DNA of 38,682 nt, taken from positions 1 through 38,682 of the forward strand of contig JAKAXK010000012.1 of assembly GCA_021827145.1 (NCBI GenBank). The letters run 5' to 3'. This stretch comes from Pseudomonadota bacterium (GTDB taxonomy: Bacteria > Pseudomonadota > Gammaproteobacteria > Acidiferrobacterales > Acidiferrobacteraceae). The notes under the pieces were generated by a model, which worked only from the letters and a program-made list of their open reading frames with translations, was not told the origin of the DNA and did not search any database. The position numbers were made by a program, and so were the translations under genes. The number at the start of each line of letters is the position of its first letter. Positions within the stretch are counted from its first letter, which is position 1. This document shows, in pieces, positions 14,056 through 23,710 of this stretch.

Positions 14056-15462
14056 CTAGATGCTGTAGTACATGTCGAACTCTATCGGGTGCGTGGTCAT
14101 ACGCAGCCGCGTCACCTCTTGCATCTTGAGCGCGACATAGGAACTCAGGAAATCGTCGCTGAAGACACCGCCCGCGGTCAGGAACTTGTGATCCTTCTCC
14201 AAGGCCTCGAGCGCCATGTCCAGGGAGTGGCAGACAGTCGGGATCTTCTTTGCCTCTTTGGGCGTAAGCTCGTAGAGGTCGTGGTCGGCCGCCTCTCCCG
14301 GGTTGATCTTGTTCGCGATGCCGTCAAGGCCGGCCATCATCATGGCCGTAAACGCGAGATAGGGGTTGGCGCCCGGATCCGGGAACCGCACCTCGATGCG
14401 CCGGCCCTTGGGGTTGGCCACATACGGGATGCGGATGGAGGCCGAGCGGTTGCGTGCCGAATAGGCGAGCATGACGGGGGCCTCGAAACCGGGGACCAGT
14501 CGCTTGTAGCTATTGGTGAGCGGGTTTGTGATCGCGTTCAGCGCACGCGCGTGCTTGATGATGCCGCCAATGTAAAAAAGCGCAAGATCGCTCAGGCCCG
14601 CATAGCTATCACCCGTAAAGAGGTTCTTGCCGCCCTTGGCCAAGGACTGGTGGCAGTGCATCCCCGATCCGTTGTCGCCGACAATAGGCTTGGGCATGAA
14701 GGTGGCGGTCTTGCCGTGATTGCGCGCCACGTTGTGGACGCAGTACTTCAGTATCTGAAGCTCATCGGCCTTGCGCACGAGCGAGGCAAACTGGGTCGCG
14801 ATCTCGTTTTGGTTGGCGGTGGCCACCTCGTGATGATGCGCCTCGACCACAAGGCCCATCTCGGTCATCGCCAGCGTCATCGCGCTGCGGATGTCCTGCG
14901 AGGAGTCGACCGGCGGGACCGGGAAATAGCCACCCTTAACGCCAGGCCTATGGCCCAGGTTGCCGCCATCGTAATCCTTGCCGGTATTCCAGGCCGCCTC
15001 CTCCGAGTCGACGCGACAGGACGAGCCGGACATGTCCACGCTCCAGCGCACGTCATCAAAGATGAAGAATTCCGGCTCGGGGCCGAAATAAGCGGTATCA
15101 GCAATACCGGTGCTCTTCAAGTAGGCCTCGGCGCGTTTGGCGATGGAGCGGGGGTCGCGATCGTAGCCTTGCATGTTCGAGGGATCCAAGACATCGCAGC
15201 GCAATAGCAAAGTGGGTTCTTCAGTGAACGGATCAAGCACCGCAGTGGCGGCTTCCGGCATAAGCACCATATCCGACTCGTTGATGGCCTTCCACCCGGC
15301 GATGGAGGACCCATCGAACATCTTCCCTTCCTCGAAAAGCTTTTCGTCCACGGTATGAGACGGCACCGTGACGTGCTGCTCCTTGCCTTTGGTATCGGTA
15401 AACCGGAAATCGACGAACTTGACGTCGTTATCCTTGATCATTTTCAAGACGTTGGCAGACAT
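14056..15462 (-). CDS. glnA: Glutamine synthetase, type I (GSI-beta)
   Basis: Makes glutamine from glutamate, ammonia and ATP; a cytoplasmic dodecamer in this family. At 468 residues it has the usual length. Visible motifs are [13 protein letters not shown] near residue 50, [10 protein letters not shown] near 128, [11 protein letters not shown] near 264, and the adenylylation-site region DLYELTP near residue 397, whose tyrosine is the target of GlnE in enterobacteria. The gene is monocistronic, with its own terminator, and has a sigma54 promoter and two NtrC sites upstream, so it is expected to respond to nitrogen limitation. Confidence 0.98.
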   Translation of the reverse strand: MSANVLKMIKDNDVKFVDFRFTDTKGKEQHVTVPSHTVDEKLFEEGKMFDGSSIAGWKAINESDMVLMPEAATAVLDPFTEEPTLLLRCDVLDPSNMQGYDRDPRSIAKRAEAYLKSTGIADTAYFGPEPEFFIFDDVRWSVDMSGSSCRVDSEEAAWNTGKDYDGGNLGHRPGVKGGYFPVPPVDSSQDIRSAMTLAMTEMGLVVEAHHHEVATANQNEIATQFASLVRKADELQILKYCVHNVARNHGKTATFMPKPIVGDNGSGMHCHQSLAKGGKNLFTGDSYAGLSDLALFYIGGIIKHARALNAITNPLTNSYKRLVPGFEAPVMLAYSARNRSASIRIPYVANPKGRRIEVRFPDPGANPYLAFTAMMMAGLDGIANKINPGEAADHDLYELTPKEAKKIPTVCHSLDMALEALEKDHKFLTAGGVFSDDFLSSYVALKMQEVTRLRMTTHPIEFDMYYSI

Positions 15463-15528
15463 GCATCTCTCCTGACTCTGGACTATTTTGGGGCGCCGGG
15501 GCGGCTGTTACGCCTGAGGCGGCCATTT

Positions 15529-15544
15529 TGCACGAAATATGCCA
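15529..15544 (-). promoter_or_regulatory. Sigma54 promoter of glnA
   Basis: Read on the minus strand, TGGCATATTTCGTGCA has GG and GC at the exact -24/-12 spacing (ten bases between) and nine of the most conserved positions of TGGCAC-N5-TTGC. Predicted start near 15518, 56 bases before the ATG. It resembles E. coli glnAp2. Confidence 0.88.
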
Positions 15545-15595
15545 CTTAGCAAACGAGGCGTTGCGGGCCTTTCGGGCCCAAGGCGGGTCTGTCTT

Positions 15596-15612
15596 TGCAC
15601 CAACTGCGTGCA
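15596..15612. promoter_or_regulatory. NtrC binding site 1 (proximal)
   Basis: TGCACCAACTGCGTGCA is a perfect TGCAC-N7-GTGCA dyad, the NtrC enhancer consensus. It is centred at about -86 from the predicted glnA start. Confidence 0.88.
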
Positions 15613-15625
15613 CGGGGATCAAAAC

Positions 15626-15642
15626 CGCACTATTATGGTGCA
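15626..15642. promoter_or_regulatory. NtrC binding site 2 (distal)
   Basis: CGCACTATTATGGTGCA matches the NtrC dyad with one mismatch. It is centred at about -116, 30 bp (near three helical turns) from site 1, which suits cooperative binding of two dimers on one DNA face. It ends just before the stop codon of the upstream CDF gene. Confidence 0.86.
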
Positions 15643-15643
15643 C

Positions 15644-16801
15644 CTAGCGAAAGCACACCCGCACCGAACCGATCTGCGGATCTCGGGCCGCGGCTGCGGC
15701 GAAGCGCGCCTGAAGGGCCCGGCCCGCCGCCACGGTGGGCGCAAGATCGAGAGACACGTGCACCTCCACCGTGATCTTCCCTCCCAGATAATGCAGCACG
15801 ACCGCCTTGATGGCGTCGGTCGGTTCGATGTCCGCGAAATAATGTGCAAGGCGTGTCATCACTTCGGCCCGCAACGGGAGGCGCGCATTGGTCGCGGCGT
15901 GCTCGTCATCCTCCGAGTCGATATGGACGACGACATCGGCGATATTGCCCACGTGGCGCATGAGAGCGACCCGTACCATCTCGCTGATCTGGTGACCCTC
16001 CGACACGCTGATGGATCCGTCGACGAGGATATGGACGTCAACAAAGGCGAGCCCGCCGGCCCGCCGCGTACGCAATAAGTGCAGAGTGCGGACACCGTCA
16101 ATGGACAAAATGACACGACGGATGCGTTCGAGCTTTTCCGTCTCGAGCCCCGTGTCGACCAGTTCGCGCAAGGCCCGCCAGCCGAGCATGGCGCCCATGC
16201 GCACAATAAGGATAGCGACACCAATCGCCGCCACGCCATCCAGGTCGCGTATACCCAGCATGCTACCGGCCACGCCGACGGCCACGACCATCGACGAAAA
16301 AACGTCGGTCCGGTAGTGCCAGGCGTTGGCGTGCAGGAGATCGGAGCGCAACCGTGTGCCGGCACGCCGCATATAACGAAAGAGACCTTCCTTGATGGCG
16401 ATGGCCGCGAACGCCATGGCGAGCGCCAGCATATCGGGGCGCGCAAGCCGGGTCGGCGCACTGAGGGCCCCCGCCGCATGCAGGGCGATACCCACCCCGG
16501 TACCGACCAACACTAGACTCAGACCGAAGGTGCCGGCCGTTTCAATACGCGCATGCCCGTAAGGATGATCCTCATCCGCGCCCCGCGCCCCAAAGCGCGC
16601 GGCCGCGAGCACGAGCACATCACTCAAGAGATCCGACAGGGTATGGAAGCCATCGGCGACGAGCGCCGCCGAGCTTCCAAGGACACCGATCGTCAGCTGG
16701 CCTGCGGCCAGTGCCACGTTGGTGAAAAGACCTTTCAGGACGACCTTCTGACGCTCCGACCCGGCCTCATCGTCCGCTTGCGCGGCGCGCTCCATCGTCA
16801 T
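15644..16801 (-). CDS. Cation diffusion facilitator family transporter
   Basis: A 385-residue CDF antiporter, exporting divalent metal (zinc, iron, manganese or similar) from the cytoplasm. It has six hydrophobic helices in the first 210 residues, with metal-site motifs DGFHTLSD in helix 2 and HANAWHYRTD in helix 5, then a cytoplasmic ferredoxin-like domain (VDVHILVDG, VVVHID). The C-terminus is longer than usual: a second domain-like segment after about residue 310 (YLGGKITVEVHVSLD) looks like a repeat of the cytoplasmic domain. The metal cannot be read from the motifs. Its ATG overlaps the TusA-like stop (ATGA), so it is third in the PP-loop/TusA/CDF operon. Confidence 0.92.
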   Translation of the reverse strand: MTMERAAQADDEAGSERQKVVLKGLFTNVALAAGQLTIGVLGSSAALVADGFHTLSDLLSDVLVLAAARFGARGADEDHPYGHARIETAGTFGLSLVLVGTGVGIALHAAGALSAPTRLARPDMLALAMAFAAIAIKEGLFRYMRRAGTRLRSDLLHANAWHYRTDVFSSMVVAVGVAGSMLGIRDLDGVAAIGVAILIVRMGAMLGWRALRELVDTGLETEKLERIRRVILSIDGVRTLHLLRTRRAGGLAFVDVHILVDGSISVSEGHQISEMVRVALMRHVGNIADVVVHIDSEDDEHAATNARLPLRAEVMTRLAHYFADIEPTDAIKAVVLHYLGGKITVEVHVSLDLAPTVAAGRALQARFAAAAARDPQIGSVRVCFR

Positions 16802-17019
16802 CTCCCCGCCCTCACCACGATCACGATCTCCCCGGAAGGCTCCGTGTGCGCCTTAAGGATCTCGTGTCCTTCGAGCCGACACCACGCCGGTATGTCATAC
16901 AGCGCGCCCGGGTCGGTACAGCGGATCGTGAGCTGGTCGCCGGTCGCGACCTTGGCCATGGCGGTACTCAGGCGTATGACCGGCATGGGGCAGAGAAGAA
17001 AGCGGGCATCGACGTCCAT
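16798..17019 (-). CDS. TusA/YedF-family sulfur carrier protein
   Basis: A 73-residue protein with the TusA-fold signature CPMPVIRL, Cys10 being the persulfide-carrying position. TDPGALYDIPAWCR and a final EIVIVV strand follow. TusA proteins hand persulfide sulfur to partners such as MnmA. The first codon lies three bases after the stop of the MnmA/ThiI-like gene, and its stop overlaps the CDF start, so it most likely feeds sulfur to the upstream PP-loop enzyme. The pairing is inferred from position. Confidence 0.88.
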   Translation of the reverse strand: MDVDARFLLCPMPVIRLSTAMAKVATGDQLTIRCTDPGALYDIPAWCRLEGHEILKAHTEPSGEIVIVVRAGR

Positions 17020-17022
17020 GGC

Positions 17023-18066
17023 CTATAAGTACCAGTCCGCCGCCAGGGCGTGCGGGGGTAGCGGCGCCACCTCCCGGTCATAACGCGCGCCGTCGGGCGC
17101 TCCCACCGCCACACGCACGGTCAATGCCGCACGCCCCTGGCCGAAACGGGCGGCAATGGCGCAGGCCAAGTCGAGATCGGCGTCATCCGCCTCGCCCTGC
17201 AGCAACGCGAGCGGGCCATTGTGGTCGGGCGTCCACAAATGCACAAAACGGTTGCGGTAGCCCTCCAAGAATCGATTCTCCCCCTCCTCACGACCGATGA
17301 TCAACTTGAAGGACGGACGTGGACGCAAATGGCGTCCGATCTTGAGCAGCATGATGTCATCGAAATCGTAGCGGCGTTCGCCACGACTCCCCCAGAGGTC
17401 GCGCAGCTTCTTTGTGTAGTTCGGGTCGGTCAGGAAGCAACAGCCCCCGGCCGGCTGCGCGTACTCATAGCCATAGGTGTGCGCCAAGCCGATCTGGGGT
17501 TTGCGATTGCGCCCACTCAAACCCAGCAGGCGCTCGCGATCGACCCAACCCTCGCGCTCCGGAAGGGTGGGCGGCAAGAGCTTGGCGCAGAGCGGCCGCA
17601 AGAGGCGATCCAAGGCCCCCGACTCGCGCGCCACGACAGGCAGGGTATCGCGCCTCTGCGACATCGGCCGCTGGCCCAGAACCTCACCCGTCACAATGAA
17701 ATCGAAGCCGTGTTCCTCCATCCACTGTCGGGCGTGACCCACCATGAAGGACTTACAGTCGAGACAAGGATTCAGATGCGCCCCATAGCCATGGCGAGGG
17801 TTCAAGACCACATCCTTATACTCTTCGATCACCTCGATAATGTGCAAGCGGATGCCAAGCTGCTCCGCGCTATGAAGGGCATTGTTGCGCACTGGGCGGG
17901 ACTTCCGATCGTGGCGCACCGCATGCGTATGCCCTTCGACACAGAAACCCGTAAAGAAATTGATGCCCTCGACATGAATCCCCTGATCGAGCATCAATCG
18001 GGCTGCGAGCATGGAATCGAGGCCGCCCGACAGCAATACCACAGCCTTACGCTTGCGTTTTTCCAT
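17023..18066 (-). CDS. PP-loop ATP-pyrophosphatase, MnmA/ThiI-like putative RNA thiolase
   Basis: A 347-residue protein. The PP-loop SGGLDSM near residue 14 adenylates a substrate. Two cysteine motifs, NPCLDCK near residue 100 and GGCCFL near 210, sit where MnmA has its catalytic Cys pair (NPC..C and CF). The C-terminal region from about residue 240 (DDIMLLKIGRHLRPRPSFKLIIGREEGENRFL) resembles an NFACT-R/DUF814-type RNA-binding module, absent from canonical MnmA. I infer thiolation of an RNA nucleotide with sulfur from the adjacent TusA-like protein. The exact target is unknown, and the housekeeping mnmA is probably elsewhere. A -10-like TATACT lies at 18140-18135. Confidence 0.75.
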   Translation of the reverse strand: MEKRKRKAVVLLSGGLDSMLAARLMLDQGIHVEGINFFTGFCVEGHTHAVRHDRKSRPVRNNALHSAEQLGIRLHIIEVIEEYKDVVLNPRHGYGAHLNPCLDCKSFMVGHARQWMEEHGFDFIVTGEVLGQRPMSQRRDTLPVVARESGALDRLLRPLCAKLLPPTLPEREGWVDRERLLGLSGRNRKPQIGLAHTYGYEYAQPAGGCCFLTDPNYTKKLRDLWGSRGERRYDFDDIMLLKIGRHLRPRPSFKLIIGREEGENRFLEGYRNRFVHLWTPDHNGPLALLQGEADDADLDLACAIAARFGQGRAALTVRVAVGAPDGARYDREVAPLPPHALAADWYL

Positions 18067-18352
18067 AGTCTCGTGCGGGACCCCTCGACCCGTGGTGCGC
18101 TGGCGCCCGCCTCGCGCCTTTCCGACGGGCCGCTAGTATATCGCGCCCGCGCGCCTTCCCGCACCCTAAGGAGAAGGCGCGCGCCGGGATATCGGCGATT
18201 TCCATATAAGCGACGGCCTTGCAGGCGCATGGACACCTTGCCAAAGACCCGTGCCAACGTGCCTCGCTTTGGGGCCTGGCCCTGCGGCGACAGGGGCCGC
18301 ACAGAAACCGCGCCAAAGCCGCGGTCGGTGCGCGCGCACTCGGGACCGTCGT
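18067..18352. other. Divergent intergenic region with an 11-bp inverted repeat
   Basis: Between the PP-loop gene and glyQ. CGCGCGCCTTC (18148-18158) pairs with GAAGGCGCGCG (18173-18183) across a 14-base loop. There is no T-tract on either side. TATACT on the minus strand (18140-18135) is a -10 candidate for the PP-loop gene. No gene is recognised here. Confidence 0.4.
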
Positions 18353-18382
18353 TTGCCGAAACCGCCGCTTACCCTTTATAGT
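18353..18382 (+). promoter_or_regulatory. Sigma70-type promoter of the glyQS operon
   Basis: TTGCCG (18353-18358) and TATAGT (18377-18382) are separated by 18 bases, matching four and five of six consensus positions. Predicted start near 18389, leaving a leader of about 56 bases. I see no T-box or other riboswitch in the leader. Confidence 0.65.
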
Positions 18383-18444
18383 GGCGCGGGAGCCGGCCGC
18401 GACCGGGGGGTTTGCCCGCGCATCCCTCTCTTAAGGACCACGAC

Positions 18445-19323
18445 GTGACATTCCAGGAACTCATTTTTGCCCTGCAGCGCTACTGGGCGAAACAGGGCTG
18501 TGTGATCGAACAGGCCTACGACGTCGAGGTGGGCGCCGGGACCTTCCACCCCGCGACCTTTCTTGGCAGTCTGGGACCCGAACCCTTGCGCGCCGCCTAT
18601 GTGCAGCCGTCGCGACGCCCCACGGACGGTCGTTACGGAGAGAACCCGAACCGTCTGCAGCGCTATTTCCAGTTTCAGGTCGTGCTGAAGCCCTCGCCCC
18701 TGGACATTCAAGACCTGTACCTGAAGTCCCTGCAGACGCTCGGCATCGATCTGGCAACCAATGACGTCCGCTTCGTCGAAGACAACTGGGAATCGCCGAC
18801 CCTGGGGGCCTGGGGGCTCGGCTGGGAGGTCTGGCTCAACGGCATGGAGGTCAGTCAGTTCACGTACTTCCAGCAAGTCGGCGGCCTTGAGTGTCGGCCG
18901 GTGACCGGTGAAATCACCTATGGCCTGGAAAGGCTCGCCATGTATCTGCAAGGCTGCGACAACGTCTACGACCTAGCCTGGAACGAGGAGGTCCGTTACG
19001 GAGATCTCTACCGGCAAAACGAGATCGAGCAGTCGCGCTTCAATTTCGAGGAGGCCGGTGTCGAGGCCCTGTTCGCGCGGTTTCAGGCCCTCGAAGGCGA
19101 GTGTCAGCACCTGATCGCCGCCGACCTGCCGCTGCCGGCCTACGACCATGTGCTGCATGCCTCGCACACCTTCAACCTGCTCGATGCCCGCCATGCGCTG
19201 AGCGTCACCGAACGCGCGCGCACGATAGGCCGGGTACGTGCCCTGGCCCGCGGCGTGGCCGAAACCTATTATCGAAAACGCGAGGCCCTGGGATTTCCCA
19301 GGATGCGACGGACCAATGGCTAA
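18445..19323 (+). CDS. glyQ: Glycyl-tRNA synthetase alpha subunit
   Basis: Catalytic subunit of the alpha2beta2 class II enzyme that charges tRNA-Gly. At 292 residues it is the usual length. Family-defining stretches are [33 protein letters not shown] and [11 protein letters not shown]. The start is GTG 18445, set by AAGGA at 18433-18437 and by alignment with the family N-terminus ([13 protein letters not shown]); the frame stays open 11 codons further upstream to a TTG with no ribosome site. The stop lies 8 bp inside the start of glyS. First gene of an operon with glyS and the genes after it. Confidence 0.97.
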   Translation: MTFQELIFALQRYWAKQGCVIEQAYDVEVGAGTFHPATFLGSLGPEPLRAAYVQPSRRPTDGRYGENPNRLQRYFQFQVVLKPSPLDIQDLYLKSLQTLGIDLATNDVRFVEDNWESPTLGAWGLGWEVWLNGMEVSQFTYFQQVGGLECRPVTGEITYGLERLAMYLQGCDNVYDLAWNEEVRYGDLYRQNEIEQSRFNFEEAGVEALFARFQALEGECQHLIAADLPLPAYDHVLHASHTFNLLDARHALSVTERARTIGRVRALARGVAETYYRKREALGFPRMRRTNG

Positions 19324-21409
19324 GAAAGAGGATCTCCTGCTCGAAATCGGCACTGAGGAGCTTCCCCCCCGGGAACTCGTCACCCTGGGCGCGGCCTGGG
19401 GTGCGGGCCTATCCGCGGCGCTCGTCGACGCCCGCCTGGTGACCGCCGACACCGCCGTGCGAACCTTCGCTGCCCCCCGCCGCATTACGGCGCACATAAC
19501 GGCGATCACCGCCCGCCAAGAGGCACAGACCGTTGTCCGCAAGGGGCCGGCGCTTGCCGCGGCGTTCGAGAAAGACGGCTCGCCGACCAAGGCGGCGCTG
19601 GGCTTCGCCCGCTCCCTGGGCGTCGAAGTGGCCTCCTTGGAAACCTTGCACACCGAGCGCGGGGCGTTTCTCGGCTACCACGAGCGGCAAGCGGGCCGCA
19701 CCCTCACGGAGGTCTTGGGCGCAGTGCTGCCCGGCGTCCTGTCGGCGCTGCCCGCCGGACGGCGCATGCGTTGGGGCGCGGGCGAGGCCGAATTCGTGCG
19801 CCCGGTCCATTGGATAGTGGCCCTCCACGGCAGGCGCGTTCTGCGTCTGCCTCTATTCGGACTCGTGAGCGGCCGGCGCTCGCGGGGCCATAGGTTCCAT
19901 GCGCCGCGCCCCCTCTCCATCCCGGCCGCCGACGCCTACGAGAAGGTCCTGGAGGAACAAGGGCGGGTGGTCGCAGATTTCGGCAAGCGCCGCGACCGGA
20001 TCCGTGATCAGATCGAGCACCTGGCGAGGACCGCAAACGCCCAGGCGATCGTGGAGCCTGAGCTTCTGGACCTTGTCACCGCGCTCGTCGAATGGCCACA
20101 CGCCGTTCTGGGCCGCTTCGACGAACAATTCCTCGCCGTGCCGCGCGAGGCCTTGATCGCCGCCATGCAAGGTCACCAGAAATATTTCCCGCTCGAACGG
20201 GACGGACGACTCTTGCCGCACTTCATCACTATCGCGAACATCGCGCCCGAGAATGACCAGACGATCCGCAAGGGCAACGAGAGGGTGCTCGCCGCGCGCT
20301 TCGCCGACGCGCGCTTCTTCTGGGACAGCGACCGCAAGAAGCCCCTCGAGACCTACGCGCAGGAACTCTCTCAGGTCGCGTTCGAGAAGCGCCTCGGCAG
20401 TCTCGCCGACAAGGCCTCGCGGCTCGAGCGGCTGGCGCGCACCATCGGCGCGGGGCTTGCCCTCGATGGCGCCCAAGCCGGGCGCGCCGCCGCGCTGTGC
20501 AAGGCCGATCTGCTCACCGACATGGTCGGCGAGTTTCCCGAGCTCCAGGGCGTCATGGGCGGACATTACGCGCACTGTCATGGGGAGGCGCCAGCGATCG
20601 CTCAAGCGATCGCTGAGCATTACAGGCCACGCTTTTCGGGTGACGCCCTGCCGGCAAGCCAACTCGGTCTGGTGCTCGCCCTGACCGACAAGCTCGACAC
20701 CCTCGTGGGTATCTTCGGGATCGGGCTCGCCCCTACCGGCGACAAAGACCCTTTCGCCCTGCGACGCGCCGCCATCGGCATCCTGCGGCTCTTGGAGGCC
20801 CTGGGCCAACATCATGACCTCGAGATTGCGCCACTCCTTGAGCAGGCGCGCGCGCAATACCCTGAAGGCCTGCTCGCGCCCACGGTGACAGATGAGGTCC
20901 GTCATTTCCTTGCCGAACGCCTGCGCAACCTTTTGGAAAACAGGTTTTCCCAAGATGTCGTGGCAGCGGCCTTGAGTCCCGGCCTGGCGCGCGTGTTGGA
21001 CACGGTGCGCCGCGCCCAGGCGCTCGCGGGCTTCGCGCAAAGCACGTACGCCGCCTCTCTGGTCGGCGCACACAAGCGCATCCGTAACATCTTGAGGCAA
21101 AACCGCGAACCCCTGGACGCTCAGACCCCCTGGCCTGGCGTCGAGGCCGCCGACAAGCGCTTGGTTCAGGAAGTGGAGCGCTGCGAGAGAGCGGCTGGTG
21201 AGCGCGCGCAGGCCGGCGACTACCAGGGCTCCCTCGAATCGCTGCGCGACCTGCGACCCGCGGTCGATGCGTTCTTTGAGGACGTGCTCGTCATGAGTGA
21301 TGATATGGAGACCCGCAAGGGCCGCTTGCGCCTTCTCACCCGCCTGGCCACCTTACTCGAGGCCGTGGGTGACCTGTCCTGCCTGAAAATCGCCGGGGAG
21401 CCGCAATGA
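19316..21409 (+). CDS. glyS: Glycyl-tRNA synthetase beta subunit
   Basis: The 697-residue beta subunit contributes tRNA binding. The N-terminus [17 protein letters not shown] is the family start, so I take ATG 19316, 8 bp inside glyQ; the longer open frame is not needed. Recognisable segments are [37 protein letters not shown] and the C-terminal anticodon-binding-like domain with VLVMSDD near the end. Its stop TGA overlaps the ATG of the MazG-like gene. Confidence 0.97.
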   Translation: MAKKEDLLLEIGTEELPPRELVTLGAAWGAGLSAALVDARLVTADTAVRTFAAPRRITAHITAITARQEAQTVVRKGPALAAAFEKDGSPTKAALGFARSLGVEVASLETLHTERGAFLGYHERQAGRTLTEVLGAVLPGVLSALPAGRRMRWGAGEAEFVRPVHWIVALHGRRVLRLPLFGLVSGRRSRGHRFHAPRPLSIPAADAYEKVLEEQGRVVADFGKRRDRIRDQIEHLARTANAQAIVEPELLDLVTALVEWPHAVLGRFDEQFLAVPREALIAAMQGHQKYFPLERDGRLLPHFITIANIAPENDQTIRKGNERVLAARFADARFFWDSDRKKPLETYAQELSQVAFEKRLGSLADKASRLERLARTIGAGLALDGAQAGRAAALCKADLLTDMVGEFPELQGVMGGHYAHCHGEAPAIAQAIAEHYRPRFSGDALPASQLGLVLALTDKLDTLVGIFGIGLAPTGDKDPFALRRAAIGILRLLEALGQHHDLEIAPLLEQARAQYPEGLLAPTVTDEVRHFLAERLRNLLENRFSQDVVAAALSPGLARVLDTVRRAQALAGFAQSTYAASLVGAHKRIRNILRQNREPLDAQTPWPGVEAADKRLVQEVERCERAAGERAQAGDYQGSLESLRDLRPAVDAFFEDVLVMSDDMETRKGRLRLLTRLATLLEAVGDLSCLKIAGEPQ

Positions 21410-21747
21410 ACGATACCGACCAGAATTCCTTTGCCGCCATGCGCGACGCCGTCCAGCGCTTTCACGATAAACACGACTTCAGGAACCGGGGCGGCGAGGA
21501 GCTCGCCTACCGAGTGGCGCTCATGGCCGAGGAATTGGGCGAGATCTCGGCCTGCGTCACCAAGGGGAAGTCGCGCGAGGCCCTGGCCGAGGAATGCGCC
21601 GACCTGCTCATCCTCCTGATCGGCACGGCGATCGCCGCCGACTTCCCGCTGGAGCGCGCGTTCTGGGACAAGATGGATGTCCTCATGAAGCGATCGGCGC
21701 GGATGGTCGGCGGCCGTATACGCGTATCCGAATTCCGGGATTCCTGA
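21406..21747 (+). CDS. MazG-like nucleotide pyrophosphohydrolase
   Basis: A 113-residue all-alpha NTP pyrophosphatase domain. The acidic metal-binding motifs AEELGEI near residue 41 and EECADLLILL near residue 60 are the paired ExxE/ExxD elements of the MazG/dUTPase-like superfamily. It hydrolyses a nucleotide triphosphate to monophosphate and pyrophosphate; which nucleotide is unknown. At this length it is a single-domain form, not full MazG. The ATG overlaps the glyS stop by 4 bp. Confidence 0.82.
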   Translation: MNDTDQNSFAAMRDAVQRFHDKHDFRNRGGEELAYRVALMAEELGEISACVTKGKSREALAEECADLLILLIGTAIAADFPLERAFWDKMDVLMKRSARMVGGRIRVSEFRDS

Positions 21748-21748
21748 A

Positions 21749-22306
21749 ATGCGCCTCGTCATCCTCGACCGCGACGGTGTCATAAACGAAGACTCGGACC
21801 ATTACATCAAGACGCCGGACGAGTGGCGTCCGATCCCGGGAAGCCTCGAGGCGATCGCGCGCCTCACGCACGCCGGCATCCAGGTCGTGGTGGCCACCAA
21901 CCAGTCGGGTATCGCGCGTGGTCTCTTCAATGTCGACATGCTCGGGCGCATTCACAATCGCATGCTCGACGAGGTCCACCACCGGGGCGGGGAGATCGAG
22001 GCGATCTTCTTTTGCCCCCACGGCCCCAAAGACGACTGCGGCTGCCGTAAGCCCCTGCCCGGTCTCTTTCACGACATCGCGGCGCGCTTCAAGACGAGCC
22101 TGAACGGCACCTATGCGGTCGGCGACAGCCTGCGCGACATCGAGGCGGCACGGGCGGTGCAGGCCCTGCCGGTGCTCGTGCGCAGCGGAAAGGGGGCGCG
22201 TACGATCGCGCAGGGCGGTGCGGGGCTCGACGGCGTGCCGATCTATGACGACCTCGCCGCGTTCTGTGAGGCGCTGCTCTCCAGCTCGGTAGGTCCCTGC
22301 ACGTGA
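21749..22306 (+). CDS. gmhB: D-glycero-beta-D-manno-heptose-1,7-bisphosphate 7-phosphatase
   Basis: HAD-family phosphatase of ADP-heptose synthesis for the LPS core. It has the DRDGVINED nucleophile motif at the N-terminus, VVATNQSGIARG, the zinc-binding loop CPHGPKDDCGCRKPLPG near residue 90, and VGDSLRDIEAA near residue 128. At 185 residues it has the normal length. ATG 21749 follows the upstream stop by one base, so it is probably read by coupling. Confidence 0.96.
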   Translation: MRLVILDRDGVINEDSDHYIKTPDEWRPIPGSLEAIARLTHAGIQVVVATNQSGIARGLFNVDMLGRIHNRMLDEVHHRGGEIEAIFFCPHGPKDDCGCRKPLPGLFHDIAARFKTSLNGTYAVGDSLRDIEAARAVQALPVLVRSGKGARTIAQGGAGLDGVPIYDDLAAFCEALLSSSVGPCT

Positions 22307-23052
22307 TAAGGCATCTGCGTGCGGCGGCGTTCCAGCTCGGATTCGTGCTGTCGATCGTGGTATGGGCGCTGGTCGTGCTCGCACTCTTCTGGCTGCGGCC
22401 CATACCGCGCTACCGGGTCATCAGTCAGTGGGGTCGCTTCAACGTATGGTGGCTCAAACTCACCTGCGGGCTTTCCTACGAGGTCCACGGCCGGGAAAAT
22501 ATCCCGGCCGCGCCCTGCGTCATTCTCGCCAAGCACCAGTCGACATGGGAGACCCTGGCGTTTCAGTGGATCTTCCCGCCGCATGTCTGGGTGCTCAAGA
22601 GGGAGTTGCTCTGGATCCCCCTGCTCGGCTGGGGGATGGCCTTGAGCGAGCCCATCGCAATCGCCCGCGAAAAACGGCGCAAGGCCATCGACCAGGTCAT
22701 CCAAGGGGGGCGCAAGCGCCTCGCGCAAGGGCGCCACGTCATCATCTTTCCTGAGGGGACACGGGTGCCGGCCGGAAATCATGGACGATTCAAGCTGGGC
22801 GGCGCCCGGCTCGCGATCGCGGCCGGCTGCCCGGTGCTCCCCGTGGCACACAATGCCGGCTGTTTCTGGCCGCGCCGCGTCTTCATCAAGGAAGCGGGCG
22901 TGATCAAGGTCGTGATCGGCAAGCCCCTTTCGCCGCAAGGTCTGGATGCGGCAACCCTCACCGCCCGTATCGAGGACTGGATCAGGACGACCACGGAGAC
23001 CCTCGAAAAGACGGAAGGGGGCTGCCGTCGGAGAACGGCGGCGCTAAAATAA
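22303..23052 (+). CDS. plsC: 1-acyl-sn-glycerol-3-phosphate acyltransferase
   Basis: Membrane-associated enzyme making phosphatidic acid. It has an N-terminal hydrophobic helix ([19 protein letters not shown]), then acyltransferase motif I as KHQSTWET (H-x4-E, a known variant of H-x4-D), [16 protein letters not shown], and FPEGTR near residue 150. At 249 residues it is typical. The start is GTG 22303, overlapping the gmhB TGA (GTGA). Confidence 0.94.
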   Translation: MIRHLRAAAFQLGFVLSIVVWALVVLALFWLRPIPRYRVISQWGRFNVWWLKLTCGLSYEVHGRENIPAAPCVILAKHQSTWETLAFQWIFPPHVWVLKRELLWIPLLGWGMALSEPIAIAREKRRKAIDQVIQGGRKRLAQGRHVIIFPEGTRVPAGNHGRFKLGGARLAIAAGCPVLPVAHNAGCFWPRRVFIKEAGVIKVVIGKPLSPQGLDAATLTARIEDWIRTTTETLEKTEGGCRRRTAALK

Positions 23053-23056
23053 GGGC

Positions 23057-23710
23057 ATGGACGACCCACGCCCCCTCCTCATTGCACCCGCTCGCGACCG
23101 GCGCATCCTCCTGCATTCCTGTTGCGCGCCCTGCGCCGCCGACGTCATGCAAGAGATGCAGCGATCGGAGATCGCCTTCGAGGTCTTGTTCTATAACCCC
23201 AACATCCATCCCTTGAAGGAATATGAGCTGCGCAAGACCGAGAACAAGCGCTACGCCGACAAGCTGGGCGTGCCCTTCGTAGATCTCGACTACGACAAGG
23301 AGGATTGGTTTGCGCGCGTGAAGGGCCTGGAAAACGAGCCTGAGCGTGGCGCGCGCTGCACAGTGTGCTTCGATATGCGCTTCGAACGCTCGGCCCTTTA
23401 TGCCGTGGAGCACGGTTTCCAGGTCTTTACGAGTTCGCTTGGCATATCGCGCTGGAAGGACATGGATCAGATCAACGCCTGCGGCGAACGCGCCGCAGGC
23501 CGCTACCCGGATTTGAGTTACTGGACTTTCAATTGGCGCAAGGGCGGCGGAAGCCAGCGCATGATCCAGATATCCAAGGACCAGCGCTTCTATCAGCAGG
23601 AATATTGCGGCTGCGTCTACTCCTTACGCGACACAAACCGCGCGCGAGGCGCGCGCGGCTACGCAAAGATCCGCTTTGGCGAACGCTTCTACGGCGACGA
23701 TCAGGGCTAG
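23057..23710 (+). CDS. queH: Epoxyqueuosine reductase QueH
   Basis: Last step of queuosine synthesis in tRNA, an alternative to the cobalamin-dependent QueG. A 217-residue protein with the QueH cysteine set: [11 protein letters not shown] near residue 21, [10 protein letters not shown] near 98, and EYCGCVYS near 188. [16 protein letters not shown] and [13 protein letters not shown] are also characteristic. The start ATG 23057 follows AAGGG at short spacing. It is the last gene of the glyQ operon; its TAG stop overlaps the ksgA TAG stop on the other strand (shared CTAG at 23707-23710), so transcripts must converge here without a visible terminator. Confidence 0.95.
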   Translation: MDDPRPLLIAPARDRRILLHSCCAPCAADVMQEMQRSEIAFEVLFYNPNIHPLKEYELRKTENKRYADKLGVPFVDLDYDKEDWFARVKGLENEPERGARCTVCFDMRFERSALYAVEHGFQVFTSSLGISRWKDMDQINACGERAAGRYPDLSYWTFNWRKGGGSQRMIQISKDQRFYQQEYCGCVYSLRDTNRARGARGYAKIRFGERFYGDDQG

